Under the pieces are notes generated by a model, which did no database searches, had not been told where the DNA came from, and saw only the letters and a program-made list of their open reading frames with translations. This document shows, one piece after another, positions 1 to 6,355 of a DNA stretch of 10,334 nt. Each line of letters starts with the position of its first letter. The stretch's first letter is position 1. Both the position numbers and the translations under genes were made by a program. Source of the stretch: Oscillospiraceae bacterium (GTDB lineage: Bacteria > Bacillota > Clostridia > Oscillospirales > Acutalibacteraceae); assembly GCA_031262125.1 (NCBI GenBank), contig JAISII010000188.1, positions 1-10,334 on the forward strand, given 5' to 3'.

Positions 1-171
1 GTTGCAGCAATGGAGCGTGGCGGCATTCCATTTCCTGTAATGCACAACAGCGAACCAGATTATGCTGTTAAGCACGGCATTGCAGAGCGGAAGGCGGGCG
101 AAGCATTTTTGACTTCGGATGACTTTTTGGCAAATATGCGTAAGGCTATTAATAAGGGTAAAAACAACTAA
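1..171 (+). CDS. 3' end of an unidentified protein gene (partial)
   Basis: An open frame runs from the window edge to a TAA stop at 169-171 and encodes 56 residues. The translated tail is rich in charged residues and small turns (for example ERGGIPFPVMHNSEPDYAVK near the start and a Lys/Asn-rich end, KAINKGKNN). It looks like the end of a soluble cytoplasmic protein; I see no membrane segment and no motif I can assign to a family. It is convergent with sigK: the stop codons of the two genes overlap at 168-171. A plus-strand intrinsic terminator fitting this gene lies at 196-226, inside the sigK reading frame. That the frame is a real gene is supported by clean non-AT-biased codons and by the terminator; the function is unknown to me. 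Confidence 0.7.
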   Translation, partial: VAAMERGGIPFPVMHNSEPDYAVKHGIAERKAGEAFLTSDDFLANMRKAINKGKNN

Positions 172-866
172 AACAGCTTACTGCTTTTTTCAAACCGCTT
201 GCGTAATGTAGCAAGCGATTTTTTTTCGATTCGTGAAACATAAGAGCGGGAAATATTCATTTGTGCCGCAATTTCTCTTTGTGCAAGCGGCTTGCCGCCG
301 TCGAGCCCGTAACGCATTATAATAATGTACTTTTCTCGGGGCGACAGCACTTCGTCTATGTACTCAGCAAGCTTTTCGCTGTTAATTTTAATTTCCAGCT
401 CCTCAATAATGCTGCTTTGCGAAGCCATAATGTCCATTAAAGTCAGCGGGTTGCCATCCTTGTCGGTGTCTATAGCCTCGTTAAGCGACACATCCTGCGA
501 CGATTTTTTGCGGTTGCGAAAGTGCATTAGGATTTCGTTCTCAATACACTTAGAAGCGTAGCTCGAGAGCATTGTTTTTTTCTCGGGGCTGTAGGTGTTA
601 ACCGCTTTAATAAGCCCGATTGTGCCTATAGAAACCAAATCCTCCTGCTCTACCCCGCTTTGGTTGAACTTTTTGATGATATAGGCAACCAAACGTAAAT
701 TGTGCTCAACAAGCTTGTTTTTTGCAGCTTTGTCGCCCTTAGATGCCTTTTCTATCAGCTCTTTTTCTTCTTTTAAAGGCAGCCGTTTTGGGAACGACCC
801 GCCCCCGCAAACGTGCAAAACAAAAAAATATAAATATTGGCTTATAAAACTTAAAAATTCAAACAA
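168..866 (-). CDS. sigK: RNA polymerase sporulation sigma factor SigK (pro-sigma-K form)
   Basis: Late mother-cell sigma factor of endospore formation; it directs RNA polymerase to coat and late spore genes. Region 2 is visible as NKLVEHNLRLVAYIIKKF, the GTIGLIKAVNTY block and SYASKCIENEILMHFRN; region 4 ends in the helix-turn-helix REIAAQMNISRSYVSRIEKK. The first ~20 residues are hydrophobic and aromatic (Phe/Leu/Tyr-rich), as expected for the membrane-associated pro-sequence that SpoIVFB removes in Bacillus. The frame also opens at a GTG (873-875), but the Shine-Dalgarno GGGGAG (875-880) overlaps that codon; the TTG at 864-866 sits 8 nt behind it, so I choose TTG (232 aa). The gene is intact, with no skin-type interruption. 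Its stop (168-170) overlaps that of the convergent plus-strand gene, and a long inverted repeat lies just upstream. Assignment is firm; the start is inferred. Confidence 0.95.
   Translation of the reverse strand: MFEFLSFISQYLYFFVLHVCGGGSFPKRLPLKEEKELIEKASKGDKAAKNKLVEHNLRLVAYIIKKFNQSGVEQEDLVSIGTIGLIKAVNTYSPEKKTMLSSYASKCIENEILMHFRNRKKSSQDVSLNEAIDTDKDGNPLTLMDIMASQSSIIEELEIKINSEKLAEYIDEVLSPREKYIIIMRYGLDGGKPLAQREIAAQMNISRSYVSRIEKKSLATLRKRFEKSSKLF
196..226 (+). terminator. Plus-strand intrinsic terminator lying inside the sigK 3' coding region
   Basis: A perfect 7-bp stem, CGCTTGC (196-202) and GCAAGCG (211-217), with an 8-nt loop is followed by A and eight T at 218-226. In the plus direction this is a textbook Rho-independent terminator, 25 nt after the stop codon of the plus-strand gene. 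The same bases code for the last region-4 helix of SigK on the other strand. Confidence 0.8.
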
Positions 867-874
867 AAACAACA

Positions 875-948
875 CTCCCCAAATATATTAATTACCGCTG
901 CGTAAAAAAACGCTTTGCTTTTTTGGTAATTAATACATATTCGGGGAG
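875..948 (-). promoter_or_regulatory. Long inverted repeat in the sigK leader, one arm containing the ribosome binding site
   Basis: The arms are 875-896 and 925-948. They match over GGTAATTAATA and over GGGGAG, separated by a short mismatched stretch with two extra bases in the distal arm. The 28-nt middle has its own small stem, GCGT (900-903) with ACGC (910-913). In a minus-strand transcript the promoter-proximal arm would pair with the arm holding GGGGAG, the Shine-Dalgarno sequence of sigK, and so hide it. It could instead be an operator or a remnant of a small mobile element; no target-site duplication is evident. The repeat is directly visible; its role is inferred. Confidence 0.6.
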
Positions 949-1002
949 TTTTAAAATCTTGCAAGTCCTACTTTTTTTAAAAGTTTTTAATTTTATTTTT
1001 GA

Positions 1003-3297
1003 TTATTTCAAATTATAAATGCAGTCGCCGGATAAGCTTAAGAATGACACAAACTGTTCGTTTGTTTTAGCCATTGGATCATAATAATAATTATAATATA
1101 TATTACCGCTGTCGCTGTAGACATCATAATAAACGATATCAACATACTCATCTTTAAAATTATATTCGCCCGATTTGCCTAATTCATTCGCTTCTTTTAA
1201 GAGCTTGTTTAAACCTTCTGGTGTTTCGGGGTCGACAGCAAAATAATTTAAGATAGAAGAAATAAAATTTGTATTAATCGAATCGGAGGCTTTATCTTCA
1301 TAGCTTGAAAAATAATTGGTGTAGCCGAGCGTAAACATATCGGCGGAATCGAAAAACGAATTGCCGTTATTATAAGTGCCGTCGAGGTTAAGGTAAACTT
1401 CGGCGTCGCCCAATGCATCGCAGGTTATTGTCCAATCGGCATAATTTGTGGATATAAAGCCCATATTTGTATTTTGCTTAAAAGTAACTTCGCCCCATTG
1501 TGCTTCAAGGTTTGTTTCAAGCTCTGTTATGGCATCATTAAACGACTTTTCAATGTTTGTTAGGCGTGGAGTAAACCCTGCCTCTGCAAGTAGCTTTTCT
1601 GCCTTTTCGGTTGTAAAATTAAATTCGGTTCTGCTATTTTTGTTATTGCCTATAGCATCGCAGCGGCTTTGCAGGGCAGCTTCCAATTCATCACGGTATC
1701 TGAAGCTATTGTCATTATACAGCTCCAGCAAAGGTTCAACTGCACTTTCGTCTAAGTCTTCAACCATTTCAAAGCCCATAAAGCTAATGTTGTCGGCTTT
1801 ATATTGGTCAACATTATAGCGGGCAATGCAATAATCTATATTGCACATAGAAAGCGAGAAAAACAGCACAAAAAATACTGCAACCGTAGCCAAATGGAAC
1901 ATGAATCTATTTGCGAAAATTTTAATTATCAAAAAGAAGAACAACATACCTAAAAAGACCATAAATACGCTTGTAAAAATACGCAGGCGGGTCAGCCCGT
2001 AGGAGTCCATATAGAACACCATTTTGCTTAGAGCTGTTATAATTAAAATTATGGTAAACATGCACATTAAAGCGGTGGTAGCTTTAACTCCGCCGCCAAT
2101 TTTGCCGTTATTACGTTTTGAGAACACCAACGCCGCCCACACCAAACTCAGGTTGATTATTGCAATAAACAGCAGCTCAAAAAAGCCACGGCGTGCATAA
2201 TCGGCAGTTGTAAACCCTTCGGGGAGTATTGAGCTGAAAGCCGAAACGAAGTACGAAAGCTGCACAAAAAAGTACAACGCATACACAAGCAAAACAGGAA
2301 TTAACGCAGTTGCACTTACAGCACCCGGCACAACCTTGGTTTTTACCGACAGATTTTCTCTTGCGGTTTGGGCTATCATATCAGCATCTGTTTTGCGAAC
2401 CTTTGAAGAAATTACGCTGTAAAACAGGCAAGCAAACGGCACACCAAAAATAATGTACTTTATAAAATTCCAAAATTCCGAAAACAGTCTTCTCAGGTTA
2501 AAAATCTGTGCAAACATTTCATCCGCCTGAATAAGCAGCGGAATAACCACAATTAAAATAGGAACAGAAAGCACTAAGCCCAGCACAACATAACGTGCAC
2601 GGGATTTTGACTTTTTTTCGGCATCGCTGCGGGCAAAAAGTGCCGGAAATATTTTTGCAAAATTTACAAAAGGCGTTACAAACACGGCTATCAAGGCATC
2701 GTAAAACACCCATTTTTTTGCAAAGTTAAAGCCCTCGCCTATCGACTTGACCCAAATTGCATATGCAACCAGCAAAAACATAAAGTTAAATGTTTTTATG
2801 TAGTTGTTCGGCACAAATAAAAATACCGAAGCCGACAGTAAAATTATGCAAAAAGAGGCTATGTTTGCAGCGGTAATTTTTTGCTGAGAGCTTATTGCAA
2901 AAACAAGTGTTAGCACCGCCAAAAGCGAGAAGAAAACCGTTGCGGTAAGCCCCGTTGTGCCGTTAAACACAAATTTTGTAAACACATAGCCCAACGCAAA
3001 GAAAAGTATTGCAAAAATTTTCTCGGCAAGGCTAAAAACCTGCCGCTGCTTTTTTTGCTTTTGCGGGTACTGCGGGTATGGAGGCATTGGGTTAAAACCC
3101 GGTTGATACGGTGGCTGGCAGCCCGGCATTGCCATTGGTGCAGCGGGGTTTATGTAACCGTTAAAAAAAGGGTTTTGTGGTTGTTGTGGCTGTTGCTGTG
3201 CTTGCGGTTGTTCGGCAACCTGCGGCGGTATATATTCCTCTTGGTTTAAAATCGGGTTAAGCGGCAGCCCGGTTTGCGGGTCAAATCGTTTATCCAT
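1003..3297 (-). CDS. Large DUF4173-type polytopic membrane protein with Pro/Gln-rich N-terminal tail
   Basis: A 764-residue protein in three parts. Residues 1 to about 85 are a low-complexity Pro/Gln/Asn-rich tail, followed by a basic stretch (QKQKKQR). Residues about 90-490 contain many hydrophobic segments, probably more than ten membrane spans. Residues about 490-764 are a hydrophilic, Asp/Asn/Tyr-rich domain, probably outside the cell. The stretch LPEGFTTADYARRGFFELLF (around 355-375) and the later YGLTRLRIFT block are what I associate with the DUF4173/DUF4153 family, whose function is not established. The ATG start has AAAGG about 13 nt upstream, somewhat far. It is 60 nt downstream of the small membrane protein gene, on the same strand, so the three genes up to 4066 are probably one transcription unit. 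No clear terminator follows it before sigK. Confidence 0.85.
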   Translation of the reverse strand: MDKRFDPQTGLPLNPILNQEEYIPPQVAEQPQAQQQPQQPQNPFFNGYINPAAPMAMPGCQPPYQPGFNPMPPYPQYPQKQKKQRQVFSLAEKIFAILFFALGYVFTKFVFNGTTGLTATVFFSLLAVLTLVFAISSQQKITAANIASFCIILLSASVFLFVPNNYIKTFNFMFLLVAYAIWVKSIGEGFNFAKKWVFYDALIAVFVTPFVNFAKIFPALFARSDAEKKSKSRARYVVLGLVLSVPILIVVIPLLIQADEMFAQIFNLRRLFSEFWNFIKYIIFGVPFACLFYSVISSKVRKTDADMIAQTARENLSVKTKVVPGAVSATALIPVLLVYALYFFVQLSYFVSAFSSILPEGFTTADYARRGFFELLFIAIINLSLVWAALVFSKRNNGKIGGGVKATTALMCMFTIILIITALSKMVFYMDSYGLTRLRIFTSVFMVFLGMLFFFLIIKIFANRFMFHLATVAVFFVLFFSLSMCNIDYCIARYNVDQYKADNISFMGFEMVEDLDESAVEPLLELYNDNSFRYRDELEAALQSRCDAIGNNKNSRTEFNFTTEKAEKLLAEAGFTPRLTNIEKSFNDAITELETNLEAQWGEVTFKQNTNMGFISTNYADWTITCDALGDAEVYLNLDGTYNNGNSFFDSADMFTLGYTNYFSSYEDKASDSINTNFISSILNYFAVDPETPEGLNKLLKEANELGKSGEYNFKDEYVDIVYYDVYSDSGNIYYNYYYDPMAKTNEQFVSFLSLSGDCIYNLK

Positions 3298-3357
3298 ATA
3301 AAATCACAGTCCTTTCAAAAATTATATTTATAATTAAATTTAAAAAATTAAAAAACC

Positions 3358-3846
3358 TTAATCGTATGCTTGCCATAAAACTTTATTCCCCCGGACAAAA
3401 ATATTGACATATTCATAGTATTCAATCCTAATTGACGTCCATAAACTCTTATTCTTTTCTACATAAGCAGTTTGATTTATTTGCTTGACTTCTTCTGTAT
3501 CTTCAGAAAAAAAGTATATAAAAAACGACAAAAACCAAGTTGAAAGCAAAGCGATAATTAAGCAGATTATTAACACTGTGCAAACTAACCGCACAATAAC
3601 TTCTGCCCATTGTTTTTTAAGGTCTATTTTATAAATATTGCAAAGCAAAACAATTAAGCCAACCAAAAACGCAGTTGCACACGCAACCTCTAACAGTTCA
3701 AAAAGAAAATAAATCCACTGCCGCAAAGCAAGTTGCCATAGCCCAAGCAAAAATTCCATGCCTTTTAAAAGAAGGAATGCACCCAAAGCAACGCCAATAG
3801 TTACTAACAAAAAAAGCCCGAATTTTTTAATAAAAGCTTTATCCAT
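3358..3846 (-). CDS. Small three-span membrane protein, partner of the HTH regulator
   Basis: From the ATG at 3844-3846 this is a 162-residue protein with hydrophobic segments at about 9-29, 50-70 and 88-113, then a ~50-residue polar C-terminal domain containing a YYEYVNIFVRG motif. A longer frame reaches 3891, but that would overlap the HTH gene; the chosen start has GCGGTG at a normal distance and leaves a 13-nt gap to the HTH stop. I do not recognise the family with confidence. In Bacillus and many Clostridia a YozG-like HTH gene is paired with a short multi-span protein (DUF2975 type); this gene has the same position and a similar size, but I cannot confirm that domain. It may modulate the regulator or respond with it to an envelope signal; that is inference. 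Confidence 0.75.
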   Translation of the reverse strand: MDKAFIKKFGLFLLVTIGVALGAFLLLKGMEFLLGLWQLALRQWIYFLFELLEVACATAFLVGLIVLLCNIYKIDLKKQWAEVIVRLVCTVLIICLIIALLSTWFLSFFIYFFSEDTEEVKQINQTAYVEKNKSLWTSIRIEYYEYVNIFVRGNKVLWQAYD

Positions 3847-3859
3847 AAAAAGCACCGCT

Positions 3860-4066
3860 TTAGTTTTTCTCATATTCAATAATATCGCCAACTTTGCAGT
3901 TTAGGGCTTCGCAAATTTTCTCCAGAGTTGAAAACCGAACCGCACGTGCTTTGCCGGTTTTTAAAATGGAGAGATTAGCCGGGGTTATGCCCACAATTTC
4001 GGCAAGTTGCCCGGAGGAAATTCTGTTTTTTGCCATTTCTACATCCAAATTTATTTTTATGGGCAT
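3860..4066 (-). CDS. YozG-like XRE/Cro-family helix-turn-helix regulator
   Basis: A complete 68-residue DNA-binding protein that is essentially one HTH domain. The recognition region spans about residues 16-40 (SGQLAEIVGITPANLSILKT), followed by the typical RFSTLEKICEALNCKVGDII block, very close in pattern to Bacillus YozG. There is no ligand or dimerisation domain. The ATG at 4064-4066 is preceded by GGGGAGAG, an excellent Shine-Dalgarno sequence. It is the first gene of a minus-strand operon with the 3-TM protein and probably the DUF4173 protein. A perfect sigma-A promoter lies ~100 nt upstream with an inverted repeat over the start site, suggesting autoregulation by this protein, although that is inference. 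The family assignment is secure; the target is unknown. Confidence 0.92.
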   Translation of the reverse strand: MPIKINLDVEMAKNRISSGQLAEIVGITPANLSILKTGKARAVRFSTLEKICEALNCKVGDIIEYEKN

Positions 4067-4134
4067 TAGCTCTCCCCTCTCTTTTTTGCAAGAAATTCTC
4101 TTTATTTTAACTGTTTGAACTCATCCAAAAGTAA

Positions 4135-4166
4135 AACCCACAATAAGTTTTACCTTATTATGGGTT
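4135..4166 (-). promoter_or_regulatory. Inverted repeat over the operon start site (probable operator or leader hairpin)
   Basis: The 13-nt arms AACCCACAATAAG (4135-4147) and CTTATTATGGGTT (4154-4166) match at 12 of 13 positions around a 6-nt centre. The repeat begins 1 bp after the -10 element and covers the predicted start site, the position of a repressor operator. Read on the minus strand it is followed by TTTTACTTTT, so it could also act as an early terminator or attenuator. Confidence 0.6.
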
Positions 4167-4167
4167 G

Positions 4168-4196
4168 ATTATATCACGGTATTTTCTATTTGTCAA
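4168..4196 (-). promoter_or_regulatory. Consensus sigma-A promoter of the HTH/membrane-protein operon
   Basis: On the minus strand TTGACA (4191-4196) and TATAAT (4168-4173) are separated by exactly 17 nt, a perfect match to consensus. Transcription would begin near 4161, giving a ~95-nt leader before the HTH start codon at 4066. Confidence 0.9.
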
Positions 4197-4346
4197 TATA
4201 AATTTATTGTTTTTCGATATATTTTAAACAATTATAATATTGTGTAAATAAATGCAAAAAAGTTAAGTAAGTGGCTAACCATGCCATGTTTAGTGTTATC
4301 ATAACCGTATAAAGTGGTAGTGAGCAAAGCCTTGCTGTGTACACCT

Positions 4347-6068
4347 TTATAACAAATCATCTTGGGTTCGAGTTCTGAAATTAATACCACACTTCTCTCG
4401 TAAATATTTACTAAGTACAAAGACTTCAATTTTTCTGGTACTATTAACATCATCGAGATAGTGCTTCGTATAATCGGAATCATTGGCTGGTGGTATAATT
4501 TTAAGAGTGCGTTTTTTGTTTCCGATATCTTGTACTATACTTCCGTGAACTAAGGATTGTGTAATATCCCAGCATACAACAGCATTTAAGCTTTCAAAAG
4601 AATGATTAAAATCCGGCTTTAGATAATGCTTTAATTCGACGTATTGCAGTAACGCCTCTCCGATAGCTCTCTTATCATCAGATTTTTTTACAATCACATC
4701 TATCCCTTGTCGAGTATTGTAATCAACTATAGTAAATGGAAACAATCCAGGATTGATATGTTCAAGCTGTAATAATAGAGCATAAACTCCATTTTCTTGA
4801 TTAGGTTCTACAAGCCGATATTCTTTTTTGTCAGTCCCTATTAAAAGGGCGATTCTCGCTTTTTTTATATGTTTTATTCTTTTCTCGAACTCACGCTTCT
4901 CGCTCTTTACTGTTCTGTTAGATAACGCCTCAGTTTCAAGCCAAGAAAGGGTCATCCAATCATCACCAGTAACTATTTCTTCGTATTGCTTTCTAATTTC
5001 TTCGCGCAGATTTTCCAATATTTCAGATTGTGTGTTTTCAATCGATCCTCTATTTGCAGTTAGTTTTAAAGCTTGACAGTTCACAAAAGCATGAAACTTT
5101 GTGTACTCTGAACCTTTTGTTGTTATCCATTCATTCTTTTTTTGAATTGGAATAAAATCTTTGCATAACCATAAACCATATCTTTCCTGTATAGTATACG
5201 AACCTTTCGGTGCAGTATACCCACTTCGGCGAATCATAGGATTATAGCTGTATTTAATGCGTGTACCTTCTATACAAAAGATTGCATCGTAAGACACATC
5301 TGGGAAATCCCGAAGATGCCCTGACTTCTTTATTTTTTTACAATACCAATTAGGTGCTTCATCGAGATACGTATCAAACAAGTTATCAGCTTTTTTACTG
5401 TTTTGTGGAAAAACGTGCCCGAATTTTATTTGTTCGGGTTCTTTCAGATCTAAACCCTTGAGATTAAGAATAAAGTCTTCATGTTTAATATTATCAAACT
5501 CAAGTTCTATGGAACCTATTTTTGTAAACCATATAATATAATCCCGTAATGAATCATGATTGAATCTCTCGCTTCTATTATTATTAAAACCCATAATTGT
5601 TATACTCGTGCCTTGACAATCATGAGTTTCCTCCGTATCGACATTTATTATTGGCATTTTACCGCTATATAGAGTTTTTTTGGGTGCGTCCATAAAAGCT
5701 GAATATTTCAAACCATCACAAACAGTTTCAACTTGAATAGACGTACTATTGAAATACACTTTTGTTCCATGACCCTTTTCTCCTATGTAATCATTAGTCT
5801 GATTTCTCCTCATAGAATTACCAAGATCAAAAAAGCTTTGTAATCCTTCCTTGCTCATACCCGAACCGTTGTCGCGAATAATAATCTTTAGAATTCGTTC
5901 TCCAAGTTCAGTAACCGTTTCAAATATAATATCCATCTGACTCGCACCAGCATCAAACGAATTGCTTATAGCTTCGCGTACTAAATCAAGTGGGTTTGTG
6001 AAGTCGTTCGCAATTTCAATGAACTCTTGTGCAGCATCTACGTTTGGTGTTAGTGTGAAATTGTTCAT
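4347..6068 (-). CDS. GHKL (HSP90/MORC-like) ATPase with possible C-terminal PD-(D/E)XK nuclease domain
   Basis: A 573-residue protein. Residues ~1-200 are a GHKL ATP-binding domain: N-box LVREAISNSFDAGA (29-42) with the Mg-binding Asn and general-base Glu, DNGSGM (66-71) and GEKGHGTK (96-103), with a downstream GTSITI strand. Residues ~205-345 look like the transducer part, and ~350-405 a charged helical, possibly coiled-coil segment. In ~430-500 a helix with Glu436 is followed by GIDVIV (Asp457) and YVELK (Glu478, Lys480), the spacing of a PD-(D/E)XK nuclease core. Such GHKL ATPases occur in prokaryotic conflict and restriction systems (paraMORC group). AAGGAG lies 8 nt before the ATG. The gene is monocistronic, just downstream of tRNA-Ser, and more AT-rich than its neighbours by eye. 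ATPase fold is secure; nuclease activity and a defence role are inferred. Confidence 0.88.
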   Translation of the reverse strand: MNNFTLTPNVDAAQEFIEIANDFTNPLDLVREAISNSFDAGASQMDIIFETVTELGERILKIIIRDNGSGMSKEGLQSFFDLGNSMRRNQTNDYIGEKGHGTKVYFNSTSIQVETVCDGLKYSAFMDAPKKTLYSGKMPIINVDTEETHDCQGTSITIMGFNNNRSERFNHDSLRDYIIWFTKIGSIELEFDNIKHEDFILNLKGLDLKEPEQIKFGHVFPQNSKKADNLFDTYLDEAPNWYCKKIKKSGHLRDFPDVSYDAIFCIEGTRIKYSYNPMIRRSGYTAPKGSYTIQERYGLWLCKDFIPIQKKNEWITTKGSEYTKFHAFVNCQALKLTANRGSIENTQSEILENLREEIRKQYEEIVTGDDWMTLSWLETEALSNRTVKSEKREFEKRIKHIKKARIALLIGTDKKEYRLVEPNQENGVYALLLQLEHINPGLFPFTIVDYNTRQGIDVIVKKSDDKRAIGEALLQYVELKHYLKPDFNHSFESLNAVVCWDITQSLVHGSIVQDIGNKKRTLKIIPPANDSDYTKHYLDDVNSTRKIEVFVLSKYLREKCGINFRTRTQDDLL

Positions 6069-6088
6069 AATAATTACTCCTTAAAGTG

Positions 6089-6100
6089 TAATTGCAATTA
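6089..6100. promoter_or_regulatory. Perfect 12-bp palindrome before the GHKL ATPase gene
   Basis: TAATTGCAATTA at 6089-6100 is a perfect palindrome 7 bp upstream of the AAGGAG ribosome binding site of the GHKL gene. It could be an operator; in AT-rich DNA a palindrome this short may also be chance. Confidence 0.3.
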
Positions 6101-6109
6101 AGTTGAATT

Positions 6110-6131
6110 GCGGACGGCTTTCGCCGTCCGC
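6110..6131 (-). terminator. GC-rich hairpin after tRNA-Ser, without a U-tract
   Basis: A perfect 9-bp stem, GCGGACGGC and GCCGTCCGC, closes a GAAA tetraloop when read on the minus strand. It starts one base after the encoded CCA. The next bases are CAATTCAACTTAATT, with no run of T, so it is an incomplete intrinsic terminator and may let tRNA transcripts continue into the GHKL gene. It may alternatively serve in 3' processing. Confidence 0.5.
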
Positions 6132-6132
6132 T

Positions 6133-6221
6133 TGGCGGAAGCGGTGGGATTCGAACCCACGAGCCCGTGAAGGCTACCTGATTTCGAGTCAGGCCCGTTA
6201 TGACCACTTCGATACGCTTCC
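6133..6221 (-). tRNA. tRNA-Ser (anticodon CGA)
   Basis: An 89-nt class II tRNA gene with the 3' CCA encoded (6133-6135). The acceptor stem pairs GGAAGCG (5' end at 6221) with CGCTTCC, and the discriminator base is G. The anticodon stem-loop CCTGA CTCGAAA TCAGG gives anticodon CGA, reading UCG serine codons. The long variable arm (around GCCTTCACGGGC) and the T-arm GTGGG TTCGAAT CCCAC are both visible, and the long variable arm fits serine identity. It lies between hemW (upstream, same strand) and the GHKL ATPase gene. Confidence 0.96.
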
Positions 6222-6268
6222 GAATATAAATAAACGCATGTGCGGCACAAGCCAAACACAGCTTTTAT

Positions 6269-6297
6269 ATTTTACAGCATTTTGCAAAAAAAGTAAA
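6269..6297 (-). promoter_or_regulatory. Probable sigma-A promoter of tRNA-Ser
   Basis: On the minus strand TTTACT (6292-6297) and TAAAAT (6269-6274) are 17 nt apart, matching consensus at 4/6 and 5/6 positions. Initiation near 6262 would leave a ~40-nt 5' leader before the mature tRNA end at 6221. Confidence 0.45.
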
Positions 6298-6348
6298 GTA
6301 TTTTTTGCAGTTAAATTGATATTTTTTGTTTTAAGCCGAACAAAAAAT
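6283..6348. repeat. Two AT-rich hairpins between hemW and tRNA-Ser
   Basis: Hairpin one is TGCAAAAAA...TTTTTTGCA (6283-6309). Hairpin two is ATTTTTTGTT (6321-6330) with AACAAAAAAT (6339-6348), a perfect 10-bp stem with loop TTAAGCCG. Neither has a classic GC stem plus U-tract, yet together they probably end hemW transcription, since no better terminator is present. The first overlaps the -35 and spacer of the tRNA promoter. Confidence 0.4.
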
Positions 6349-6355
6349 TTTAGAA

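Noticed and set aside
1448..1819. Plus-strand frames inside hemW, the DUF4173, GHKL, sigK and regulator genes (for example 1448-1819, 6602-6895, 7022-7339)
   Set aside because: Antisense shadows of well-supported genes with no ribosome binding site or recognisable domain.
3847..3891. Upstream extension of the 3-TM protein frame (15 extra residues)
   Set aside because: It would overlap the HTH gene, and no ribosome binding site supports it.
4361..4376. GGGTTCGAG, similar to a tRNA T-loop, near the far end of the GHKL gene as a possible attachment-site copy
   Set aside because: It is inside the coding sequence, in the opposite orientation to the tRNA-Ser T-arm, and the match is only about 8 bp with no 3' acceptor sequence; no integrase gene is present.
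4232..4483. 83-codon minus-strand frame overlapping the end of the GHKL ATPase gene
   Set aside because: Most of it is the other frame of the GHKL gene, it has no ribosome binding site, and its content is not protein-like; treated as a shadow.
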